In this document: positions 12,379 to 25,692 of the stretch, piece after piece
Layout of the letters: each line of letters opens with the position of its first letter
Numbering within the stretch: the stretch's first letter is position 1
DNA from: Cristatella mucedo
Lineage: Eukaryota > Bryozoa > Phylactolaemata > Cristatellidae
NCBI GenBank assembly: GCA_009760855.2
Contig: WPIO01000016.1
Location: forward strand, 1,755,001-1,819,000
Direction: 5' to 3'
DNA: 64,000 nucleotides
Notes under the pieces: generated by a model
Seen by the model: only the letters and a program-made list of their open reading frames with translations
Told to the model about the DNA's origin: nothing
Database searches by the model: none
Translations under genes and position numbers: made by a program

Positions 12379-13250
12379 CTTGCTGCTTCTGCTTCGCGAG
12401 CATCTTCTCCTTCCACTCGTCGAACGAGGGCAGCGGCTCATCGCTCTCGTCGGCCACTGACATCAGCACGGGCATTTTGCCAGGATGCGATGGCTGCTGC
12501 TGCATCGCCGGAGCAGCTCCCCCTGGCGGCTGACCATCGCCACTCTCAGCCAACTTGAGCGCCTCGCCCCGAGGTGACGCCGGAGGCACGGCATCCTGGT
12601 CGCCCACTGCCGCTGCTTCAGCGGCCGCCACAGCAGCAGCAGCAGCAGCGTCGTCGTCCTTGATAGCGCTAGCCGACTGCCCCGAAGCGGTGGCAGGCTC
12701 GCGCTGCGGTGTCGGCCCGCCGTCGTCGGCAGCCGCTGAGACGGCTGAGGCGGCAGCCTCCGAGGCGCCTGCCACGCCAACGGCAGACGAAGATCCGGCT
12801 ATGGACGACCCGCCAGCCGCCGGCTCGCCAGGAGCCGCAAAGGCCGTCGACGTGACGTCGACGGGGCGCTCGGCGGCATCGAGCTCCGAGCCAGCGGCGG
12901 AAGTGCCGGAAGACCGAGCCGATGCCGGAAGCCCCGGCTCCTCTGCGCCGCCGCCGAGCAGCTGGACCTGGCGGGCAGAGGCGGCAGCGTCGACGCTCCG
13001 GTCCGCCGTCGACGGCGGTCGATGCTGCGTCGACGCTGCGCTGCCTGTCGGCTCCTTTGCCGCGGCCGGCCACTTGCCTGCCTGCGTGCCAGCTGCTGCT
13101 GCTGCTGGCGTCCGACTGCCCTCGGCGAGCGGATGTTGCTGACCGGAAGTTGCCGGATCGTGCCGAGCCTCCGCAGCAGCGCTGGACATTCGCGGCCCAG
13201 CGCTGGCCGCCGATGGCTCTGCCTCCGACAGAGGACGCTGTGCCGACTGA
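12379..13250 (-). CDS. SUCO/SLP1-like gene, lumenal low-complexity exon with PSFDEW motif
   Basis: On the minus strand an acceptor TTCTTCTACCGTGCAG (ends at 13,251) opens an 872-nt exon and a donor GTGAGC at 12,378-12,373 closes it after KQKQQ. About 290 residues are rich in Ala, Ser, Gly and Pro, as expected of a poorly conserved lumenal linker. Near the end is the acidic stretch ADESDEPLPSFDEWKEKML. A FDEWK-type motif just before the SUN domain is typical of SUCO/SLP1 proteins. The exon starts in phase 2 and ends in phase 1, and the next exon (8,249-8,444) is in the matching phase. Codons are strongly GC-biased. The frame also reads open beyond the acceptor to about 13,612, so a longer exon is possible. 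Confidence 0.72.
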
Positions 13251-13960
13251 CTGCACGGTAGAAGAAAAAAGACGACGTCATCTCGAGACGAAGCAAGCAA
13301 ACGATGCACAGCGCCATCTGCATTCAGGAAGCCGGCCAGCTGGGGGGGGGAGAGGGAGTTGCTCACTAGGGGGGAGGGGCAAGCATCGTACACACCACGA
13401 CGACGCACACGTACGACACGTGGGGGCGGCAACGACTGCCAGCCACGTGCACATCGCGAGAGCTGCCGTCGGCTGCATGCAGCCGACGGCATCGGGCTCA
13501 GTGCAGCCGTGCATCTGTGACCGGCTCTGCGACCGGCTCTGCGACCGGCTCTGCAAGGCTGCAACCGGTGCCAACCAGTAACTACATCCCTGAAAGGCCG
13601 AGGGACTGTCACGGCTTCGGTGTCTAGGGCAGTGACGTATGGAGGGGGGAATGAAAAAACCGTCGGACATTAAATGGAGACCATCTCTCGAAGCTGCGCA
13701 TCAATCACGAGCCCGACTCTGACCCGAGAAAAAGCTGTCTCTCATAAAAAGCTGGCCTGCCCCCATCAGCTGGGCTCAGTGGAAACCCATCCTCAACCAC
13801 CAGGAATGCGTGCAGCCAGAGGTGAAACAGCCTCGGCACACCAAGGCAGAACTGCCGACGACCCTTGGCTAGCGAATAGAAAAGTAGGTCCACGACCGAG
13901 AAACAAGTCAAATGCGAAGCTCCAACAGTGCCACGGTCGGTGACTAAACGCTGGCAGCGT
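13251..13960. other. Intron or 5' extension of the SUCO-like gene
   Basis: Contains three 12-bp direct repeats (GACCGGCTCTGC) at about 13,519-13,554, which create a Leu-Cys-Asp-Arg periodicity in one plus frame, and G-runs at 13,340 and 13,371. No protein family is recognised. Confidence 0.4.
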
Positions 13961-13971
13961 ATGCCATGCCA

Positions 13972-14062
13972 GCGTGATGATCTGATGATCAGCGATGATG
14001 ATCATCAGCGATGATGATGATCTGATCATCAGCGATGATGATGATCTGATGATCAGCGATGC
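13972..14062. repeat. GATGATCAGC-type tandem, self-complementary repeat
   Basis: Repeated GATGATCTGATGATCAGC units. Because TGATCA is its own reverse complement, the array is quasi-palindromic and could form several alternative hairpins. Confidence 0.75.
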
Positions 14063-14159
14063 TATGCCAGCGTGACGACGTAATGCTCAGCGAGGCCGAG
14101 GTAAATGCCTCGGTATCGTGGTATCGTGCAGCGAATGGTCGGCAGCAAAATAATAATCA

Positions 14160-15297
14160 GATAATTACACTAATAAAGGTAAGACAATTGCACAGTGCCC
14201 TAAGAAAACGAAATCTCTTTCTATGCACTTTACACATGCTGGAAAGGAAGAATATCAATAAGTAAATTTAACATTCACAGCTCCAGCCTGCATGTGCACA
14301 CAATGCACAAAGCTAATGCTTCGAGGAACAGCTTGGCTTCAAGCTTCCTTTTACAAGCCGTGGCAAGTCGCTACGTCAGTAACTAAGTGAATTTCAGGCT
14401 TTGGAAGAATGCTGAAGGCACAACAGTCTCCTAAAGATCGAAGTTCGAAGGTTCGAGAAACAATTAAACGACTTGAGTCAAAAGAGCGAGCGGCCTGCAT
14501 GCAATGCCTGATTAGGAAGTGTTTCGGATAAGTCCGAAAGCCTGATTAGGAAGTGTTTCGAATAAGTCCGAAACACTTCCTAATCTAAATAATTAGATAA
14601 TTCCAAAACGCCTCCTAATCTAGCTAGAGCCGAGAATGAAGGGACCTAAAAGTGAGAGGCAGATCCTTAAAGCAGGTATGCTACTTGATGTGGAGCCAGT
14701 GTAGGTCGGTGAGAAGGGGTGTAATTCGACAGTTGAGACTCTCACGACAGACAAGCCTAGCTGCTGAGTTTTCCACCAACTGTAAGCATCGTACTGCACA
14801 GTAGCAAGAGAGTTATTCAAGTCTAGTAAGGATAGTAACGAATCTAGTAAGGAATGCATGGACCAACTTGAATGTGGTATCCCTGTCTAAGCTGGCAAGA
14901 ATTTGTGTAATGTTATGTAGCTGAAAGTAGGGAGACTTGACTGTGGAGCTGATGTGGCCATCTAGTGAAAAGTCACTTTGGAACAAGACAATGGGATTTT
15001 ATAAAGATATAGACAGGAGACATTCAGAGCTGGAGACGTGCTTGACGACCACCACTTTGAGGGTTAGGCTTTCTAATTTCTGAGTAACATTAGGCTTGCC
15101 CATAACTGGTAAGTAGGTTAAATCATCATAACGTCTGAGGAAGTTTGCTTTCATACAAGTAGTGCAACGGTCACCCACACGTGAAGTGAGGAAGTTAAGA
15201 GAGTCAATGTGTGAGAGTCAGGGAGGGATCAAGGTACAGGTACAGCTAAATGTCTGTCGTATAAAAATGAAATCCTAGGTTGCACTAGGTAATTACA
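14160..15297 (-). mobile_element. LINE-A copy, antisense, degenerate
   Basis: Inverted tail (CAGTGCCCTAAGAAAACG) near 14,194, then 3' UTR and C-terminal ORF similarity on the minus strand (ACAGACAAGCCTAGCTGC near 14,746; CACTTTGGAACAAGACA near 14,969). Similarity extends to the CCTAGGTTGCACTAGG region near 15,275, where the (CT)n tract starts. It carries a local fold-back at 14,506-14,585. Confidence 0.8.
14506..14585. repeat. 34-bp tandem duplication ending in a 17-bp inverted repeat
   Basis: GCCTGATTAGGAAGTGTTTC begins two 34-bp copies (14,506-14,539 and 14,540-14,573). The second copy also forms a perfect 17-bp stem: GATTAGGAAGTGTTTCG at 14,544-14,560 pairs with its complement at 14,569-14,585 around an 8-nt loop. 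Confidence 0.9.
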
Positions 15298-15302
15298 TTG
15301 AG

Positions 15303-15676
<374 letters not shown>

Positions 15677-16396
15677 ACCTATTTATTTATTTATTTATCT
15701 CTATCTCAGTCACTACTGCTACTGTTTAGGTTGCTGCTAACTGCGCATGCATGACTCGGCAATCTGCCGCGGTTGAAGGCAAGTGAACACTGCAATATTC
15801 GCTTTTTTCAGCAAACTCCGACATCCACGTTGCTGCTGCCTGTAACGAGGGGATTCCCATCCTTGGTAGGACCAATGAATAGCGAGTCCAGCTACTTTTA
15901 ATGCATCGATCCTAGCTGAGAAGGCCTCGAGGCCTCCGACTGATATGCATCCGAGGATCATCCGAAGGCACTCCCGGCATGCCGAAGTCTTCTTTTTACC
16001 CTCGAAGCATGGTCGCTGCCGGAAGTCACTCATTCCTATATTGCCGGCTCAAATGGCCACGACTGCTGTGTCACCGAAGGAGGAGCCGAGCGAGGCACGT
16101 GCACAGACACGCTCAGGCACCACTCAGAACGCCGAACTGTGGAAGGAGGGCGGAGCAGGCTGGCAGCAGTGGAGAGCAGCAGCGGATGAAAAAAAAATGT
16201 CAACATTTCGCATCGAAACGAGGCGACTAGCACATGCAAACGACTAAGATGGACGGGTTGCAGAGACGCAGGGTGCCTAAGATTTCCCTCGACATCACGG
16301 ATGATGCTGCCCCTCTATCAATCAGCTCGGTCGATAATCCGGTTAACACTCTGCCACGGTCGTGAAGCCCAAGATCAACACACACCCAACGAGTAC

Positions 16397-17295
16397 CTGC
16401 TCATCGATAGCAGTAGCGGAGATGCAACGGGTGATGCCATGCCACAGCAGACGCAGAAGCGATTGTGGTCAACAGCCAACGCCAGCTGTGAGCCGCCGTC
16501 GATTGCTGCCTGAGGCTCCTGGGATCGAAGAATTTGCATCGGACCGCCGGCCAGAGTGCGCCCTCCTCCGCGCGATGGCCGCTGCTGCACGAGTTGGTCA
16601 CCGGGCTCGTGGTGCAGGCGCTGCTGTGACCGGTCGCTTTCTGCCGCAGCAACTCGGGCGATCAGCATCGCGCGGCGGAGGCTCGGAGCTGCCGACATGG
16701 CCACCAGCGACAGAAAAACGGTAGCCGCAACGACGGCAACGTAGGCAGCAAGCTGCACCGGCCGCGGGCCAATCGCTGGGACCGGATGCAGTCGGACGCC
16801 GGCAGCCGACGCCGTTGCGCTAGCTTTAAATCGCGATGGCAACCGCCGCCGGAGCCGCCCGTCCGGCGAGTCCGGTCGGCCGTCGGAGGAGGCGGACCGT
16901 CCGAGCTTCTGATCGTGCTGCTGCTGCTGCACTCGCTCGCCAGTGTCTGCTACCGTGAGAAATAGGCAGTCAACGGATCGTCCAGTGCAGCCTCCGCCTC
17001 CTCGCTCGCGACGGGCGGCGGAGGAAGAAAGACACAAGGCGGAGCAGTCCGAGCCGCCCGCTGCGCACGAAAGGTCCTCGGAGGAGGACGAGGAGGAGGA
17101 GGAGGAGGAGGAGGAACAGCTCGGCAAGGCTGCTGCCTCGTCAACGACGCCATTCGATGGCAGCAGCCTCCGGAGACTGCGGTCGCCACCTCCGCAGCAG
17201 CTCACTCTGCAGGCCATGCTAACAGCAGCTGCGGCCTCGCCCGCGCGGCCCCGCATCGCTGGCGTCGCCCTGGCCCTGCCTCCGCCACGTGGCAT
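16397..17295 (-). CDS. Putative first exon of the SUCO-like gene, with a hydrophobic segment
   Basis: An open minus-strand frame of roughly 300 codons ends at a good donor, GAGCAG|GTACTC, at 16,396. It ends in phase 2, which matches the acceptor at 13,251, so it can be joined in frame. The frame is Arg/Ala/Ser-rich, has a poly-Ser stretch (a GGA/TCC repeat), and one hydrophobic segment, VQLAAYVAVVAATVFLSLVA, preceded by basic residues, which could act as an ER signal anchor as expected upstream of a SUCO lumenal region. I placed the start at the first ATG of the frame (17,293-17,295). Later Met codons nearer the hydrophobic segment are possible. No sequence similarity to a known SUCO N-terminus is visible, so the assignment rests on phase, strand and position. 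Confidence 0.42.
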
Positions 17296-17302
17296 GACGT
17301 CA
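17295..17302. promoter_or_regulatory. Full palindromic CRE-like site TGACGTCA
   Basis: TGACGTCA, the full-length CREB/ATF consensus, overlaps the first ATG of the putative SUCO-like exon. A second perfect TGACGTCA lies at about 24,625. An 8-bp site alone is weak evidence of function. Confidence 0.3.
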
Positions 17303-17619
17303 TCGGCTCGTCGTAGCTGCACGGTAAGCACCGGATGTGCTTCGGAAGCAAGCGGAAACCTTGGCGACGTGGCGGCACGAGTGCCACTGTCGGCTACACG
17401 GCCCCAGCTCCGGACCGGCAGCTACTGCAGCGACTTGTGCACGCTGCCGCAAGCTGGCTCTGCAGGCATGGAGAGCCAGGAGAGCCAGGAGAGTCAGGAG
17501 TGCCGGCAGCTGCCCCACCGTCGCCAGGTAGCCGCCTTGGCTGCGGGCGGCGTGTGGGCGGCACGGCACTACAGGGCGGCTCTGCCTGCCCCGGCTAGAG
17601 ACGTCTCTGCCTGCCCCAG

Positions 17620-18002
17620 CTAGAGCCTACGGCTCAGACCTGCCACCTCTGCCGATGCTGCTGCTGGCTGGCTGGCTGGCTGGTGGTGCCCGGATAAGCC
17701 GACATGAGGGCGGGCAAAAGACTCAGTCACCTTGCGCTTTTTCTTGCTCTGGTGGACGTCAGCGATGGTGGACGGCTGGCGATGCGCACTCCGGCAGGCC
17801 GGCCGGCCTGCCGGCTCTGTGGTTGCTGCTACTCGCAGCAGTGGTGAAGGCAAGCGGTGGCAGCCAAACGGGCCGGGGCCGGGGCCACCTATGCAGAGCG
17901 AGCAGCAAGGACGGCCGGTCCAAGTCGTGAGAGCCGCCCAGCTGATCAGCACTAGTGTGCAAGAGCGATCGGAATGCGCCAGCTGCCGGCCGCTGCCGTT
18001 CG
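17620..18002. other. GC-rich sequence without recognised gene
   Basis: Contains GGCTGGCTGGCTGGC near 17,667 and GCCGGCCGGCC-type runs. Open frames on both strands reflect GC content and match nothing recognised. Confidence 0.4.
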
Positions 18003-18049
18003 ACCCAGAGAGAGGCTCTCTCAGGGAGAAAAGAAGAGAGAGAGACAAG

Positions 18050-18087
<38 letters not shown>

Positions 18088-18122
18088 AGAGAGAGGCTCT
18101 CTCAGAGAGAGGCTCTCTCCCA
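18003..18122. repeat. GA/CT inverted array (quasi-palindrome)
   Basis: GAGAGAGGCTCTCTC units and GA runs on the left face CT runs and more GAGAGAGGCTCTCTC units on the right. The tract can fold on itself as a long GA/CT hairpin. It is mirrored in frames such as SLREPLSERERER. Confidence 0.85.
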
Positions 18123-19680
18123 GCATCGTCCCCCGCTCCTCCTTCGCCTCCCTCCCACTCAGCGCAGCTTCGCCCGAGTCTGACGGAAGGCTGGCGCACC
18201 TCTCCACTTCTTGTTGAATCTGCACTGCAGTGGTAAACACGGCGACACAATGCCTCAGGCTCGAACACCTTACACCGCCCTTGGCCGATGTCCCCTCGGA
18301 GGCAGTTGGTACGCTCAGCAGGTCAGGCAGCAGCAGCAGCAGCAGGAAGTGTGGGTGGGTGGTTGGGTGGGGGGAGGCATAGAGGCGGCCACAGCTAGGC
18401 TTGGGAACGGGGCAGCAAGCAGCAAGTCGGTCGAGAGGGCGTCACAGCACCGGATAAGAAAATAGCGCCTCCTTTCAGGCAGGCCGGGGCAGCAAGCAGG
18501 CGTAGGAAGCTCTCTACGCCTGCCTGCTGCCGATAGCGCTGCTGCGAACGGTAACGAAAAGCCGGTCAGGGTACAAAAGCCTGATCGACTCCATCGGCTG
18601 TCTCGGCAGCAGACTGCACTAACGTCTGCGCAAACACGCACCGGCACACAGGCATTCGGCACCCGGCCTTTTCGATCCTTCAGTGCGGGGAAATCGCGCA
18701 CAAGGGCCAGCGGGGCAACAAAGGCTGGCCTGCCAATGTCATAAGCTTTCTCCCAGCAGCCTGGCGGGTGCAGTCTGGCACGGTCACCAGCCAAAGAGCC
18801 GGCACAGGTCGAAACTGGCAGCGATTGACAATGGCACCCACGAGGTAGGCTAGGCAGGGACGATCGCAGCACCGTGCAGCAAAACAGTGTCTCCGGCAGC
18901 AGTCGGAGGGGTCGGGCTGGCTGAGGGCAGGGCAGGGCAGTGCAAGACACAATGGCGCTTGTAGGTCGGCAGCTTTTGTCCTGCATCGAACGGGAAGCAT
19001 GGCTCGGCGAAGCACGCCTCCGGCAGCAGCAGCAGCAGCAGCTAGCAGTTGGCTGCCGAACGAAGGTCTGAGCAATTGAAGGCCACCGAGAGCCATCTTG
19101 TAGTGCTGGGCAGGATGGGAAACAGCTGCACCAACCGGAAGCAGAGAACCGGATTCAGCAAAGGTGTTCTGGGATGCATAGCGGATGCAGTCGCAAGTCT
19201 CCTAAGGGCCGAGTAGCCAGCTCTCTGCCTTGTGGTCAGAAAACAAGGACAGCTAATGTCTTAGTCACACTGACCTGCACTCAATTTATGGTATAGTCTG
19301 AGCTGCCGAGGTATGGCTGAGTCGACGACGATGACACTGGGGGGGGGGAGGTAACTCTTAAGTGAGGAGCCAAGGTATAACCACGGCCAAGGTGTCACCT
19401 CTGGCTGCTCAGCACACTCGGGCTAAGCTCGGTAATCTGACCTCAGTAATCTGCCGTGGGGAGAGGGTGGATTAGATGGCCGTGTTGTGCTGAGGCAGGA
19501 TAGCTGAGGGAGTCCCCCATAGTAGAGAATCGCTCGGTGCCTAGGCAGTAAAACTCAGCAACTCTTAAAAAAAATGGGCATCACACGAGAGCAAGTGAGA
19601 GAACTCCTAACACCACACCGATTATATCAGGACGTGGTGGTTCGTAGCTCTCAGCGTCTAACTGTTGGTGTTGGTCAACA
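18123..19680. other. Intergenic, no gene seen
   Basis: Contains CAG repeats (18,328-18,346 and 19,022-19,040), a G-rich stretch at 18,350-18,378 and GGGGGGGGG near 19,340. No splice-linked coding exon is recognised. Confidence 0.45.
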
Positions 19681-19683
19681 GCA

Positions 19684-19684
<1 letters not shown>

Positions 19685-19734
<50 letters not shown>
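19685..19734. repeat. (CA)n microsatellite
   Basis: About 25 uninterrupted CA units. Confidence 0.97.
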
Positions 19735-19735
<1 letters not shown>

Positions 19736-20254
19736 CTGGCTCTTAAAAATCCCCCGCTGCCTGTGTCACATCACGGTTTAACCTCGGATGCTTCAGCGTT
19801 TCATGGACTGACCGCTGAGGTCTGAGGGCGTAGGAGTTTGAGCCAGATGCTATAGCAACTCTGCATAGATATCGCTTTGGCTTTCTTACTAGGGGCGAAA
19901 ACAATGTGCAAAGCATTGGCAATTTCTGGCCCCGCGCCGCCGCCCCCCCCCGCATAGTCACCCTCTCGGCGAATATTGTTTCGTAGTACCATAACAGCAC
20001 TGCAATGTAAGATTTAGTGCGATGCTTTAAGTATGCTGCTCTCTAATAATGTATCTCAACAACCGTGTCAGGCATTGTGTCAGCGTTCATCAAGAGTTTG
20101 AAGCTATCAGCGTTCATCAAGAGTTTGAAGCTATAAAATAGCTATTTTGAGCACCGGAAGCATAACAATTGACACGGTGAGAAGAGACGCAGGAAATCGA
20201 TGATGTGGTGGAAAGAACACGCCATCCAGCAGCATTTTCGGAGAAACAAGGGAT

Positions 20255-20412
20255 TATATAAATATATAATATATAAATCATTTGTATAGCACCCCAAGAG
20301 AACTTAACCTCTATTCAGGCACTTCACGTATGCCTCGGGGCTTGAGCCCACGACCTCAGCCAGACATTGGTCAGGGCAAGTACCTCAACCGTTGGACTAA
20401 ACCAGCTCGAAT
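20255..20412 (-). mobile_element. tRNA-derived SINE, antisense
   Basis: Same family as the copy at 1,633-1,813. On the minus strand it has GAGCTGGTTTAGTCCAACGG, a B-box-like GGGCTCAAGCCCC and the LINE-A-type hairpin tail ending in TA-rich sequence. The A-box region and tail have drifted, so it is an older copy. Confidence 0.82.
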
Positions 20413-20704
20413 TGACGAATTCTCTTAAATTAATTACATGGTCTTAACTCTTTAACTTTGCCAAATGCATACACTGCATTAAACTATCTTCTCATAATTC
20501 ATAATTTCAATGATAAGTTTAATGCATGTAGATCACCATGGTTGTGGTGCCTCGTGTGTTTGCCAAGACACTAAAGCAGCTACAGCTACATACTGCCTGC
20601 CCTACAGCTCTCTTTTGCTCTCAATTTGCTACCCAAAACTACCCCTTCGAAACCGAGACGATTTCCGAACCCACCTGAAACTGTAAAAACAAAGTTTTTC
20701 TGTA

Positions 20705-20907
20705 CGTTTTTCGTACCTCAACTGCTCTCGTGACTCTGCTATGCTTCCCACTTTCTCCTTGTTGCGTGAGACGAAGTCTGTTGGCTACCGAATGCGTACC
20801 GAAAGCCGCTTAGGCTGTGAGAGCGCTACACAAAACTCTCCTGAGTAACACCCACTTAGTCTTTATGGCTTTTTGGAATTACAGACGGAGATACATTACA
20901 TTACATT
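20705..20907 (+). mobile_element. LINE-B 3' end, short fragment
   Basis: Begins near CGTACCTCAACTGCTCTCGT and runs through GCGTGAGACGAAGTCTGTTG to GAGATACATTACATTACATT. Only the last 200 bp of the element inserted, a typical 5' truncation. Confidence 0.9.
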
Positions 20908-22262
20908 ACCTAGCAGGCTAAACCATGTGGCAGCATGCCCAACTCACTACATTTATTGCTTCTGCGTATATTAATATTGCCTTGTGGTAGTATTTTTGGC
21001 ATTGGTTTCGTAAAACTCAGCAACGTTTTAGATTTGCAATGATTCGAAGGGTGACTGGATTTTTCAGGCCAGCACTGTACATTGTGAGCTGAGCGGCTCA
21101 CTGGACCGCTCGAGGCAGATTATGGCTCTCAACTGGCGGCCCACGACTGCCCCAATCTGCCTCGACGGCCCATAACTGCCCCGTGCAGATGCCTCGACAC
21201 TGGAGTCGTCGGAACCTAGGTCTAAGAGCCGCCGGCCCATCCGGCAGCGCTTAGAATAAGGGGCGGCCGACGTCACTGCCCCATCATAAGGGGGCCAAGT
21301 GCCCCCTAACCCCCTTCCACGCCCAGCAAATGGCTACCAGGATAGGCATAAGGCAAGAAAGGAGGAGGAGAGGGTAACCCAACCTGCTAATCCCGACCCC
21401 CTGACCGACTCGAAGGGGAGAGCTGAGCTTCCCCCAGGCAGCCAGGCAAGGTCGCAAGGTCAAGCTTGGCCCTTCCTTGGCTTAAACCCTGGCCAAGGCT
21501 CTGGCCTAGCAGGCATTTCTCGGGTGCAACAACAGCAGCCCAAGAGAGTTGAATGCTCTCTATTTATCTATCAAGCAGGGATCAGCTGTGACATGCCCGC
21601 CCCAGCTTAAACAGGAGACATAGCTAGCAAAGCCAGAACTAAGAATGGATGATGGCATGAACTTGAGGACAGAAATGTAGGCATTAGCCACAACAGGGCA
21701 CCTAATACATTATCATTAGGGCAAACTGGCTGTTTCCAGCTGGTCAGCAGGCTGCACAGTCCCAGCAGTAGAGCATTTCGGCTTAGCCAATTTCTGACCT
21801 TTGACCGCCGACGATTTGCCCATGGAGGTCGACAGAGAGGAATTCCGTAATGGTGACACCAGCCCGTGCCAAGTCATCTCCGGGGCAAAAAAAGCTTCGG
21901 GCACTTCCGGCTGCAAACCGCAGTTTGGACCATTCGAGAATCACCCACTGGTTAAGCGATGGGCTTCTTGCAAGCCTGCCACTGCAGAACCAGACCATGC
22001 GTTGAACCATAATTTTAGATAAGCACGTGTGAAACACTCAACGAAATGCATGCAGGTGTATGCATCTGCTTGAAGCTGAATATCGGCGGCAAAGGCCGCA
22101 AGAACTAGATAGTTGTCATTGTGAGGCTTGCGAGGTCTCCCTGGAGCCCAATCAAAGTATATGCAGTTTTCAGCTGCCAATTGGTAGCCAACACCGTTTA
22201 ACTCTTGCAAAAGAGAGACGGAGACAGAGAGGAGAGAAAGTAGAGACAAGGGAGACAGAAAC
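20908..22262. other. Intergenic, no gene seen
   Basis: Short open frames on both strands lack recognisable motifs, and nothing suggests splicing. AGAGACGGAGACAGAGAGGA purine sequence at 22,213-22,262 leads into the next LINE-A tail. Confidence 0.45.
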
Positions 22263-22263
22263 A

Positions 22264-22264
22264 G

Positions 22265-22300
<36 letters not shown>

Positions 22301-22852
22301 CACTTGATAAAGCACCCTCGGTGAACTCAATCTCTTTGTAGGTGCTTTACATTTGCTGCAAAGGGAAACACGATTGAATGGTGAGTAATATCATGCTCGA
22401 TAAACATGAATAATATGGTTAGGAGTGACATGCACAGGGTCAGCATGCAAGTGTGGTTAGTGGCAGCATCCACAGTGTCAGCATGCATAAGCACATGAAG
22501 GACGAATTACAGGAACCCACTAAATGCTGTCCTAAATAGGTGTTTTTAAGTTCTTTTTAAATGTGGTCAAGTCAGGGGATGTTCTGACACAAGTCGGGAG
22601 AAAGTTCAAGGCTTTGGAAGCATACGAACTAAATGCACGGTCTCCAAAGTATTTGAGGTTTGTACGAGGTATTGGTAGACTGTTGGATTCCGGAAAGCGG
22701 GTGGTACGATGCTTAGACTGGTGGGGGAGTAGACCTGAGAAATAAACTGGAGCCAAAGAATGAAGTGACCTAAAAGTAAGCGACTAGACCTTGAAGTCGA
22801 TCCGTTGCTTGACTGGTAGCCAGTGCAGGTCGGCGAGAAGTGGTGTGATGTG
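22264..22852 (-). mobile_element. LINE-A copy, antisense, 5' truncated by a satellite
   Basis: (AAT)n of about 12 units, inverted hairpin tail, 3' UTR, then minus-strand ORF C-terminus (frame 22,532-22,756 with RTNLKYFGDRAFSSYASKAL). Similarity ends at GAAGTGGTGTGATGTG (22,852), where the GA/GACA satellite starts. Confidence 0.88.
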
Positions 22853-23239
<387 letters not shown>

Positions 23240-23648
23240 TCGACACAAGGCACAAAGTCTGCCTCAAGTCACCCTCACTAGCTGCTAGCTTAGCAAGCAG
23301 CACCACAACAACGAACCGGAAGCGTTGCCTCTATCGGCCCGACCATTCCTCAGGTACGGGCTGCAACAGATCGCGTGTCGAGCAGTGCAGCTCACAGCCG
23401 CTCTCAGCCTCTTTTTGAAGTGCAGCAGCAGCAGCATCGGGCCGTAAGTCAGTCAGCTCTGCCCTCGGCATACTGGCAAAACAGACGGCGAAACTGGCTG
23501 CCACAGAGAATGTTAGCAACCACACTTTCGAGCCTTTCACCAAACATGCATCACAAGATCACGAGCATCTGCAGGTACCCGTAGCTGTCAGTGAAGGCTG
23601 TTATGAGGGAACAGCCGAGTTGCTACGGCTATGCATCCCTCTATGCAT

Positions 23649-25088
<1,440 letters not shown>

Positions 25089-25089
25089 A

Positions 25090-25222
25090 GTATAAATATC
25101 TAGTTCATTTGTACAGCATCCTTAGAGAACTTAGTCTCTATCCAGGAGCTGCACATACATCTCAAGGCTCGAGCCCACGACCTTGGGCATCAAAGGTGAG
25201 CTAAACTTAACCCCTGGGCCAG
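25090..25222 (-). mobile_element. tRNA-derived SINE, antisense, partly degraded
   Basis: On the minus strand the B-box-like GGGCTCGAGCC is intact and the tail hairpin region (inverse of TTTGTACAGCATCCTTAGAG) is recognisable. The 5' A-box part is degraded. Its 5' end merges into the CAG repeat on the right. Confidence 0.75.
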
Positions 25223-25692
25223 AAGCAGAAGCAGTAGAAAGATCGGCAGAAGCAGTAGAAAGATGCATCGGCACATTCAGCATATGCAGCAGCAGCACAT
25301 GCAGCAGCCGATGCAGCAGCAGTACGTGCAGCAGTTGCAGCAAGAGCAGACACAGCAGCAGCCACAGAAGCAGCAGCAGATGCAATGGTAACAGCCGATG
25401 CAGCAGAAGTAGCAATAGCACATGCAGCAGCCGATGCAGCAGCAGCTACAGCAGCAGCAGAATCAACAACAGCACATGCAGCAGCAGATGCAAGCAGCAG
25501 TACATGCAGCAGCAGGTGCAGCAGCAGCACATGCAGCAGGAGCGGATGCAGCAGGAGCAAATGCAGCAGCAGAACATGCTTCAGCATCAAAAACAGAAGC
25601 AGTAGATGCAACGGCAGCAGCAGATGCAGCAGAAGTATCAGCAGCACATGCAGCACCAGCACATGCAGCAGCAGATGCAGCTGCAGTAGGGA
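25223..25692. repeat. CAG/ATG trinucleotide array, about 470 bp
   Basis: GCAGCAGCACATGCAGCAGC-like units with CAA, GTA and GGA variants. Several frames on both strands stay open for most of the array (Gln/Met/His, Ala/His and Ser/Cys on plus; Ala/Cys and Leu/His on minus). No flanking coding sequence or splice site claims it. Confidence 0.9.

Noticed and set aside
16943-17623. 226-codon plus-strand frame with a poly-Glu stretch
   Set aside because: It is antisense to the putative SUCO-like exon. The poly-Glu comes from the GGA repeat, and no domain is visible. The minus strand has a phase-matched donor, which favours that strand.
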